Shown: positions 7,317 through 13,971 of the stretch, one piece after another
How the letters are laid out: every line of letters begins with the position of its first letter
Numbering within the stretch: the first letter of the stretch is position 1
Source of the DNA: a virus
IMG/VR virus record: IMGVR_UViG_3300022602_002877
Span: 57,219-90,668 of that record
DNA length: 33,450 bases
Direction: 5' to 3' (one strand)
Made by a program: the position numbers and the translations under genes
The notes under the pieces: generated by a model
The model's input: the letters and a program-made list of their open reading frames with translations, nothing else
Databases searched by the model: none
Told to the model about the DNA's origin: nothing

Positions 7317-7481
7317 ATGACTAAATGGACTATTACACTCAAAGAAAACCCAGACAATCCAGAAGAAGTTATTCTTCCATTTCCTGACGACTTGTTGAAA
7401 GAAGCAGGATGGAAAGAAGGCGATACATTAAAATGGATTGATAACAATGATGGATCTTTTACTTTGGAAAAAGTAAAATGA
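7317..7481 (+). CDS. SpoVT/AbrB-like (MazE-like) small protein, 54 aa
   Basis: ATG 7317 follows GGAGAG and lies behind a consensus promoter. The middle of the protein, ILPFPDDLLKEAGWKEGDTL, then KWIDNNDGSFTLEKV, matches the swapped-hairpin AbrB fold: LPxxLLxxxGWxxGDxLxW followed by a Gly-containing strand. In cells this fold is found in DNA-binding transition-state regulators and MazE-type antitoxins. No toxin partner is recognisable next to it; the neighbour at 7478 is not a known toxin. A DNA-binding role is an inference from the fold. Confidence 0.75.
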   Translation: MTKWTITLKENPDNPEEVILPFPDDLLKEAGWKEGDTLKWIDNNDGSFTLEKVK

Positions 7482-7702
7482 CACATTTTATCATCAAAGA
7501 AGAATCCAATCCAACACCTGTTATAACAATGACTCCAAATAATAATATTATATTTTATTCAGGAAAGAATGAAGTGCTTCGTGTTTCCGAAGACGGATTT
7601 TATGTTAGAGGCGAACGAGTACCTGCTGAACAAAATGAAGCAGAAGCAGTGTACCGAGCATTTAAGGCTTTTTTAGTTTGGCATGGTTTAACGAAAGATT
7701 AA
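7478..7702 (+). CDS. Unknown phage protein, 74 aa
   Basis: It starts in an ATGA overlap with the AbrB-like gene and ends directly before the UvdE start, so the three form one operon. The product has a beta-rich first half (VITMTPNNNIIFYSG) and a C-terminal helix (AEAVYRAFKAFLVWHGL). A segment of the form VLRVSEDGFYVRGERV is reminiscent of small conserved T4-like phage proteins, but no function is known to me. Confidence 0.75.
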   Translation: MTHFIIKEESNPTPVITMTPNNNIIFYSGKNEVLRVSEDGFYVRGERVPAEQNEAEAVYRAFKAFLVWHGLTKD

Positions 7703-8728
7703 ATGATTAAAAAAATTGGATTTGCATGTAAGTGGATAAATGATCCATCAGAAATAAAAGGCATGAAGGTAAATGCCGCTGATAGAGATATCAACGGACG
7801 TAGTACCACCATGCGATGGTTGCGTGAACATCCTGCCGAAGCCGAACAACGGCAGTGGGATATTATGAATCACAATGCAGCCGCGGCGTTAAAATTAATC
7901 GAACGTGTAGGCAGTCTAGAACCACATCTGCGTATGGTTCGTATTGGTTCAGAAATGCTACAGGGCTATACTGAAAAAGATTGGAAGGACTGGTGGCAAC
8001 GGCAAGAGATACAAGATCACTGTGAGCGGATATTTGCTCCAGTAGGCGAGGCGGCTCGACGTTTGGGTGTACGCATCAGTTTCCATCCCGGCCAGTTCTG
8101 TGTGTTGGCCAGTGAAAATCCCGGCATTGTGGAACGTAGCATTGAAGAATTTGAGTATCATGCTGACATGGCTCGTTGGATGGGCTACGGCCGGACATTC
8201 CAGGACATGAAGATCAATGTACACATTTCTGGCAAACGAGGTCCTGCTGGCCTGCGTGAAACTTATCAAAAGTTATCGCCCGAAGCCCGCAACTGTATCA
8301 CTATCGAAAACGAAGAAAACTCATGGGGTCTAAATGATTGTCTTGAACTTACCAACTTACTTCCTATTGTTTTGGACATTCACCACCATTGGATTAGGGA
8401 AGGTGAATACATCGATCCACAGGATAGTCGAGTCCGACAAGTGGTTGATAGCTGGCGCGGTCGCCGTCCCACTATGCATTACAGCGTCAGTCGCGAAGAC
8501 CTACTTGTGGATCACAATCCCGTAATAATGCCAGATTATGCTCAACTGCTAGCAGAAGGCTACAAAAAACAAAAACTTCGGGCCCACAGTAATTTTATGT
8601 GGAACACCGAAGTTAATACATGGGCTTTACAATTCTTAGATCAGTTTGACATAATGGTCGAAGCAAAGGCTAAGAATTTGGCCAGTTTTGCTCTTGCCGA
8701 GCAGGCCAAAGAATTAAACCTTCTTTGA
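7703..8728 (+). CDS. uvsE: UV damage endonuclease UvdE/UVDE
   Basis: The 341-residue product carries the UvdE TIM-barrel motifs: FHPGQFCVLAS (His128), INVHISGKRG (His174), ITIENEE (Glu202) and LDIHHHW (Asp225, His227-228), which supply the metal site. UvdE nicks DNA 5' of pyrimidine dimers and other lesions and starts excision repair. Light-exposed aquatic phages often carry repair enzymes. ATG 7703 follows the previous stop directly. The 3' end overlaps the convergent minus-strand gene by 15 bases. Codon use in parts is visibly more GC-rich than in neighbours, for example around 8030-8300, which may indicate acquisition from a bacterial source. Confidence 0.93.
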   Translation: MIKKIGFACKWINDPSEIKGMKVNAADRDINGRSTTMRWLREHPAEAEQRQWDIMNHNAAAALKLIERVGSLEPHLRMVRIGSEMLQGYTEKDWKDWWQRQEIQDHCERIFAPVGEAARRLGVRISFHPGQFCVLASENPGIVERSIEEFEYHADMARWMGYGRTFQDMKINVHISGKRGPAGLRETYQKLSPEARNCITIENEENSWGLNDCLELTNLLPIVLDIHHHWIREGEYIDPQDSRVRQVVDSWRGRRPTMHYSVSREDLLVDHNPVIMPDYAQLLAEGYKKQKLRAHSNFMWNTEVNTWALQFLDQFDIMVEAKAKNLASFALAEQAKELNLL

Positions 8729-9007
8729 ACGTGGAGCACGTGGCTTTTTAACAGCTGGTGTTTTAGCTTTAGCTGGTGCCTTTGGCTTGGCCACTCTTGT
8801 AGCACGTGGTTTCTTGGCTGGCTTTTCTTCAACTACAGGAGCCGGAGCAACTTCAACTACTGACGAGGTAGCTTCTTCTTTAACGGCAAATTTAATACCA
8901 TTGTCAGAAAATGTTTCTGCTTCAACAACTGGAGCGGCTGGCTTTTTACGATTAAACCAAACTGCTACACCTAGTGCAACAATAACGATAGCGATAATTA
9001 ATTCCAT
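8714..9007 (-). CDS. Membrane-anchored protein with Lys/Ala/Pro-rich H1-like tail, 97 aa
   Basis: Read on the minus strand, ATG at 9007 follows an AAAGGA site. Residues 2-18 are hydrophobic (ELIIAIVIVALGVAVWF) and form a membrane anchor. A Pro/Glu/Val-rich linker follows, then a tail from about residue 63 built of Lys, Ala and Pro (KPAKKPRATRVAKPKAPAKA and onward), like the tail of histone H1 or bacterial H1-like proteins. It could tether DNA or nucleoprotein at the membrane; that is inference. It converges with the UvdE gene and overlaps its 3' end. A TAAATA late promoter lies upstream on the same strand. Confidence 0.8.
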   Translation of the reverse strand: MELIIAIVIVALGVAVWFNRKKPAAPVVEAETFSDNGIKFAVKEEATSSVVEVAPAPVVEEKPAKKPRATRVAKPKAPAKAKTPAVKKPRAPRSKKV

Positions 9008-9036
9008 GATAGGATTCCTTTTAAATTAAGTACATA

Positions 9037-9042
9037 TATTTA
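9037..9042 (-). promoter_or_regulatory. Putative late promoter core, minus strand
   Basis: TAAATA on the minus strand (context TTAAATATA), about 29 bases upstream of the ATG at 9007. It is divergent to the late motif at 9089, so the 92-base gap holds back-to-back late promoters. Confidence 0.5.
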
Positions 9043-9088
9043 ACACTTTGATTATGACAATAAACTATTATTGAATAACTAAACACAC

Positions 9089-9094
9089 TAAATA
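9089..9094 (+). promoter_or_regulatory. Late promoter core placing +1 at the SOD start codon
   Basis: TAAATA (context CTAAATATTATTATG). With the T4 late motif at -13 to -6, +1 falls on the A of ATG 9100, giving a leaderless mRNA. There is no Shine-Dalgarno in between. Confidence 0.55.
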
Positions 9095-9099
9095 TTATT

Positions 9100-9666
9100 A
9101 TGAAAAGTTTAACAGAATTAAAACAGTTGGTTGTCGAAGCTGAAAATAAAAAAGATAAACTAACTTTAGAACCTTTACCATATGGTAAAGAGGATTTAGC
9201 ACCTGTTTTAAGTAAGGCAGAAATTAATTATCACTATGGCAAACTGGCACAGGGATACGTTGATCGCTATAATAAAGGCGAAGGAGACCCAGAATTTAAT
9301 CGTGCTGGTGCTTTTTTACACAATATTTTCTTTCCACAATTGACTACTCCAAAATCAAGCAATAGGCCCTTCGGTGCCAGTGCTGAATTTGTAGAAAAAT
9401 ATTTTGGAGATTTAGACAAATTTAAAACAGATGTTGAAACAGTGGCAATGAAAATACAGGGATCCGGATGGGTCTATTTGGCTCGAAACGGTCAAATTAA
9501 AACAATTACTAATCATGCTGTAAAGCAAGATATTGTACTGCTGATAGATTTCTGGGAACATAGTTGGGCATTGGACTACCAAGCAGACAAACAAAAATAC
9601 CTAAAAAATATATGGAGGATAATTAACTGGTCAGTTATTAACGATAGGTTAAATTTAGTAAAATAA
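9100..9666 (+). CDS. Fe/Mn-family superoxide dismutase, 188 aa
   Basis: Superoxide dismutase converts superoxide to peroxide and oxygen. The metal ligands are all present: His45 in NYHYGKL, His74 in FLHNIFF, and Asp150 and His154 in DFWEHSW. GSGWVYLAR and the Tyr-containing HYGKxxxxY (Tyr53) are also conserved. Two family features differ: the usual His pair after HYGK is Leu49-Ala50, and the outer-sphere position usually Gln or Ala is TNHAV with His139. A His there is known in some cambialistic or archaeal SODs. It sits between divergent late promoters at the head of the fibre block, so a virion-associated or late role is plausible. Confidence 0.88.
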   Translation: MKSLTELKQLVVEAENKKDKLTLEPLPYGKEDLAPVLSKAEINYHYGKLAQGYVDRYNKGEGDPEFNRAGAFLHNIFFPQLTTPKSSNRPFGASAEFVEKYFGDLDKFKTDVETVAMKIQGSGWVYLARNGQIKTITNHAVKQDIVLLIDFWEHSWALDYQADKQKYLKNIWRIINWSVINDRLNLVK

Positions 9667-9696
9667 ACAGAATAATTTCCTTTATAGGAGCGATAG

Positions 9697-9918
9697 ATGT
9701 CTAATAAGCCCACAGCAGAATTTATGGTAGAAGAACTACCGTTTGAAGATGAATCTAGTATTGATGACTTTGCGTTTGTTATTGGTCCAGATGGAGAATT
9801 AAAAAGCATGATTATCCCCGAACATTTAATGGATGATCCACCAGAAGAAGTACAATTAATATTAAGATTGTTTGGAATTGATGATCTAAATACCCTAGAC
9901 GATCGAATTTTACATTAA
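9697..9918 (+). CDS. Small acidic protein, 73 aa, unknown
   Basis: AGGAG lies seven bases before ATG 9697. The product is strongly acidic (for example VEELPFEDESSIDDFAF) with a predicted C-terminal helix (PPEEVQLILRLFGIDDLNTL). No family was recognised. It lies between SOD and the large protease-fibre gene. A small UCCU-UUAU-AGGA hairpin could involve its ribosome binding site, but with only four pairs this is weak. Confidence 0.75.
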   Translation: MSNKPTAEFMVEELPFEDESSIDDFAFVIGPDGELKSMIIPEHLMDDPPEEVQLILRLFGIDDLNTLDDRILH

Positions 9919-9930
9919 TTAGTTTTACGG

Positions 9931-9956
9931 TAAATACCTCTATAGAGATATAGAGG
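9931..9956 (+). promoter_or_regulatory. Late promoter core followed by a perfect hairpin covering the RBS
   Basis: TAAATA at 9931-9936 is followed at once by CCTCTATA (9937-9944), loop GAGA and TATAGAGG (9949-9956), a perfect 8-bp stem. The 3' arm contains AGAGG, the ribosome binding site of the gene at 9963. The predicted late +1 near 9942 would cut off most of the 5' arm, so late RNA would have an open site while read-through RNA would not. Confidence 0.65.
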
Positions 9957-9962
9957 ATTTAC

Positions 9963-12900
9963 ATGTTTCAGCCTTTGCCAGTAAGTTTACCAGACAATGC
10001 TACACTTTCAGCATTAGATCCGGGTGAACAAATACCATTTGTTATTACAGTCCAACGTCCAGAATCTTTAAAAGATTTTGTTGATACTGTTATTTCTGGG
10101 CAGAACCAATATCTTTCTAGAGAAGAATTTAATACACGATTTTCGGCAACTGATGAAGATATTGCCGCGGTTGTAAATTATGCTACCAGTAATGGATTAA
10201 CTGTTATTAGTACACATGCTCCTAGCGCACATATAGAACTAACTGGATCTGCTGGCACAATTAACAGTTTGTTTGGTATAACACTACAAAATGTCACAAC
10301 ACCAAATGGAACTTTTAGAAGTTGGACTGGAGATGTTGAGGTTTCACCGGATGTAAACAACATAATTGAACATATTGCAGGGCTAGATACTCTACCGCCT
10401 TATACAAAAAAACTTTCTGAGTTCAGTATAACCAACTCTACTCCGGCCGGATTGCGAGCAATAACACCAATTCAAGCTGCAACTGCTTATCAATTTCCCA
10501 GTTCTAGTGCTGCCGGACAATGTATTGGTATTATCGAGTACGGAGGCGGATACACACAACAAAACTTGACTTCAAGTTTTAGTGCTATTGGATTAACAAA
10601 TCCTACAACTGTTGATGTGTCGGTAGGCGGTTATACAAATACTCCAGATAATAATATATATGGGTATTGTCCAGAAGTTATGTTGGACATATTTTGCGCT
10701 GGCGCTGTTGCTCCCAGCGCAACATTGGCAGTATATTTTGGAAATATTAATTTTCTTAACGCAGGACCAACATGGGGAGCCGCGTTAAATGCCGCTATCC
10801 ATGACAGTGTAAATAATCCTAGTGTTTTAAGTGTAAGTTACGGAGCAGGAGAAATTAGTTCTTTCTGGGGACCTACTGCCATATCTTATGTTGATGACAT
10901 ATTAATGCAATCTGTTGCATTAGGTATCACAGTATGTGTTTCATCGGGCGACCAAGGATCTATATGGTCAGGGGATAGAGGAACAACTCCAGATACTGAA
11001 TATCCAGGATCAAGCCCTTACGTATTGTGTATAGGTGGAACTACCTTAGAGTTGAATACTGACAATACAATTTATAGTGAAGTAACTTGGGGGACATATA
11101 GTACACCACCAGGTGGAGATGGAACTGGTGGCGGAATAAGTCAATACGACAACTCATTACCTTCATGGCAGTCAGGATTAACTTATACTCCTTATACATA
11201 TCCTACTGGCGCAGGATCTGCTACTTCACTAACATCGCGTGGTGTGCCTGATGTTTCAGCAAATGCTGATCCAAGTTCTGGATATCAATTTTATTGGGGA
11301 ACTGGAAATACTTTTGCCCAATATGGTGGTACTAGTGCTGCCGCTCCTGTGTGGGCTGGATTTATTGCAAGATTAAATGCCATAACAGGAACCAGATTAG
11401 GATTTGCCAATACGCTGTTTTATTCTAACCCTAATGTATTTCGTGATATTACTGTAGGTAATAACGCAAACTATATTAACAACGGATATGCTGCCACTCC
11501 GGGATGGGACGCATGTACAGGACTAGGTACTCCTATCGGTACTTCTATATTAGGATTATTAACTGGTGGCGGTGGTGGCGGTGGTGGCGGTGGTGAATCA
11601 TCTGATGATACGTTAAGTAATTTAACATTATCAATTGGCGGATTATCATACACAGGAGCAACATCATACAGTCTTTCAGTTTCCAACGATGTAACATCAT
11701 TAACCGTTACTCCTACTGTAAATGAAAGTCATGCTACTGTCACTGTTAACGGAACTCCTGTTACATCAGGTTCGCCATCGGGCACAATTAATTTAAGTGT
11801 TGGTAACAATACAATTATTGTTGCAGTTACAGCACAAAATAGTGCAACATTAACTTATATAATTACCATTAATAGATTAGGAGTATCATTATCTAGCGAT
11901 GATACATTAAGTAATTTAACAATCTCATCAGGTAATTTAACATATACAGGAGCAACTTCTTATAATGTATCAGTTGAATGGAATGTATCATCAGTAACCG
12001 TTACTCCTACAGTAAATGAAAGTCACGCAACCGTTACTGTTAATGGTAACGCAGTCCTTTCTGGACAACCATCGGGTTCTATTAATTTAAATCACGGCAA
12101 TAATACAGTTACCATTGTAGTTACCGCACAAGATAGTTCAACAAAAACTTATACAATCATAGTTAATAGAGCACCAGTATCTAATGATGCCACATTAAAT
12201 TCATTAACAATATCAAGTGGTACATTATCTCCTGGGTTCGATAGTAATACAATTTCATATACTGATTCTGTTGCTAATAATGTACTATCGGTAACAGTTA
12301 CTCCACTGGCAAATAATCCAACATCTACTATTAAAGTAAATGGTGTATCAGTCGCAACTGGCACAGCATCTCAAACAATTGTTTTAACCCCTGGCCCTAA
12401 TACAATTACTATTATTGTAACTGCTGGAGATGGTACAACCGTAAAAACTTATACCATAACAGTAACAAGAGCATATTCTAGTGATGCTACTTTAAGTAAT
12501 TTAATAATTTCTTCAGGTACACTAATTCCTACATTTAATTCAAGTACAACATCCTATACAGGTACGGTAAATGTATCATCTATAACTGTTACACCTACTG
12601 TAAATGAAAGTCATGCAACTGTTACAGTTAATGGTACTAGCGTGTTATCTGGTTCAATATCAAAGACAATAGTTTTAGTAATAGGTATTAATACCATTAT
12701 AGTTGTTGTAACAGCACAAGATAGTACAACAAAAACTTATACAATTGCATTGACTAGATTAACTTCTAACGATGCTACATTATCCAATATATTAGTACCA
12801 TCTTATGGATTGTTGTCTCCTGCGTTCAATTCATTAACTCCAAGATATACAATTATAATACCAAACAATTACTCATCAGTTATATTTTCAGTATTGTCTA

Positions 12901-13946
12901 CTCAACCAGATTCTACAATTAAAATTAATGGAAATACTGTAGTGTCAGGATCGCCATTTGGTGTGTATCCTATCCCGGTAGGATCACAATCTGTAACAGT
13001 TGTTGTAACAGCACCAGATCGTGTAACAACAAAAACATATAGTTTAACAATTACCAGAGAAGGTGGCGGTAACAATGATGCGAAATTAAATGGATTATTT
13101 GTATCTGCTGGAACTCTTGTTCCATTATTCAGCGGTAATGTTCATTCGTATTCAGATACTGTTAATAATGAAATAGAATCAATAACGGTTACACCAATAC
13201 AAAATGATTTAAACGCATTAACCACAGTCAATGGTAATATAACTTCAAATAATCAACCGTCAACTCCTATTTCATTAAGTACAGGAACAACATCAATTAT
13301 GGTTGTAATACGTTCATTAGATTTAACTACAACAAATACATATAAAATAAGTGTATTTAGAGAACCGCCTAATGTTCAAACAACAAAGTATACACAGATT
13401 TATGCCACACCGTTTTTATCAGAGAACAGTAGACAATTATATCATACTTTTATTACCAATACAAATATATTCCCAACAAAGGTACTATATAAACAAACTG
13501 ACCCATCTTTTGGATTACAGTATGATATTCGAGTTTATTTAGAATATGCTATCCAAGAATTAAACTATTCACAATATAATATAGGAACAATTCGTAAACA
13601 ACAACTATTGTTTGGAGTTATTAAAGTATTATCAACTGCTTTATACGATATGGTATACGTAACCGTAGTAGATAATACCAACATATTAAGTACTTTGCGT
13701 ACATCTTTAGAAAATATGCAGGTATCTAATACTGCTACAGTTGCTGTTAATAAAGATTTTGCCAACATTGTACCTGATCAAAACTTTGTTACATTGTGCT
13801 ACACACAACCAGGACAGGGAAATTATGTTAGATCAAGAATTTTATCATCTAACTTTAATTTTAATCAATTGAATTTTACAATCGACAGAGTTATCATAGC
13901 CAGTACACTTGATGACGGGCTACCTAAATACGTGTTCTTGAGTTGA
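9963..13946 (+). CDS. Sedolisin (S53) protease fused to six cadherin-like repeats; probable fibre protein
   Basis: 1327 residues. Residues 1-150 resemble the pro-kumamolisin activation domain (PFVITVQRPESL, then a TRF...YATSNGL segment). Residues 160-535 are a full sedolisin catalytic domain: Glu238 and Asp242 in PEVMLDIF, oxyanion Asp330 in SSGDQG, Ser458 in GGTSAAAPVW, and the calcium loop FRDITVGN with GWDACTGLG. A poly-Gly linker (535-543) leads to six repeats of about 95 residues (near 546, 643, 739, 838, 934, 1036), each with a DATLSNL start and a VTVTP..ATVTVNG core typical of the cadherin-like beta-sandwich family. A separate C-terminal domain (1140-1327) is not recognised. There is no signal peptide. 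It heads the fibre block and has a late promoter, so it may be a virion protease-adhesin. Confidence 0.9.
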   Translation: MFQPLPVSLPDNATLSALDPGEQIPFVITVQRPESLKDFVDTVISGQNQYLSREEFNTRFSATDEDIAAVVNYATSNGLTVISTHAPSAHIELTGSAGTINSLFGITLQNVTTPNGTFRSWTGDVEVSPDVNNIIEHIAGLDTLPPYTKKLSEFSITNSTPAGLRAITPIQAATAYQFPSSSAAGQCIGIIEYGGGYTQQNLTSSFSAIGLTNPTTVDVSVGGYTNTPDNNIYGYCPEVMLDIFCAGAVAPSATLAVYFGNINFLNAGPTWGAALNAAIHDSVNNPSVLSVSYGAGEISSFWGPTAISYVDDILMQSVALGITVCVSSGDQGSIWSGDRGTTPDTEYPGSSPYVLCIGGTTLELNTDNTIYSEVTWGTYSTPPGGDGTGGGISQYDNSLPSWQSGLTYTPYTYPTGAGSATSLTSRGVPDVSANADPSSGYQFYWGTGNTFAQYGGTSAAAPVWAGFIARLNAITGTRLGFANTLFYSNPNVFRDITVGNNANYINNGYAATPGWDACTGLGTPIGTSILGLLTGGGGGGGGGGESSDDTLSNLTLSIGGLSYTGATSYSLSVSNDVTSLTVTPTVNESHATVTVNGTPVTSGSPSGTINLSVGNNTIIVAVTAQNSATLTYIITINRLGVSLSSDDTLSNLTISSGNLTYTGATSYNVSVEWNVSSVTVTPTVNESHATVTVNGNAVLSGQPSGSINLNHGNNTVTIVVTAQDSSTKTYTIIVNRAPVSNDATLNSLTISSGTLSPGFDSNTISYTDSVANNVLSVTVTPLANNPTSTIKVNGVSVATGTASQTIVLTPGPNTITIIVTAGDGTTVKTYTITVTRAYSSDATLSNLIISSGTLIPTFNSSTTSYTGTVNVSSITVTPTVNESHATVTVNGTSVLSGSISKTIVLVIGINTIIVVVTAQDSTTKTYTIALTRLTSNDATLSNILVPSYGLLSPAFNSLTPRYTIIIPNNYSSVIFSVLSTQPDSTIKINGNTVVSGSPFGVYPIPVGSQSVTVVVTAPDRVTTKTYSLTITREGGGNNDAKLNGLFVSAGTLVPLFSGNVHSYSDTVNNEIESITVTPIQNDLNALTTVNGNITSNNQPSTPISLSTGTTSIMVVIRSLDLTTTNTYKISVFREPPNVQTTKYTQIYATPFLSENSRQLYHTFITNTNIFPTKVLYKQTDPSFGLQYDIRVYLEYAIQELNYSQYNIGTIRKQQLLFGVIKVLSTALYDMVYVTVVDNTNILSTLRTSLENMQVSNTATVAVNKDFANIVPDQNFVTLCYTQPGQGNYVRSRILSSNFNFNQLNFTIDRVIIASTLDDGLPKYVFLS

Positions 13947-13960
13947 TTTTTACAAAAAAA

Positions 13961-13966
13961 TAAATA
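13961..13966 (+). promoter_or_regulatory. Late promoter core placing +1 at the start codon of the collagen-like gene
   Basis: TAAATA (context AATAAATATACATATG). Five bases separate the motif from ATG 13972, exactly the spacing expected if the A is +1. No Shine-Dalgarno is present. Confidence 0.6.
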
Positions 13967-13971
13967 TACAT

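Noticed and set aside
7317-7702. AbrB-like gene plus neighbour as a toxin-antitoxin pair
   Set aside because: The neighbour at 7478 shows no recognisable toxin fold, and both are coupled to the repair gene.
8787-9029. Plus-strand frame opposite the membrane/H1-like gene
   Set aside because: It lacks a ribosome site, and the minus-strand frame has a start, RBS and sensible anchor-linker-tail layout.
11570-11595. Poly-Gly codon run as a frameshift or assembly fault
   Set aside because: The frame continues cleanly into the first cadherin-like repeat, so it is a linker.
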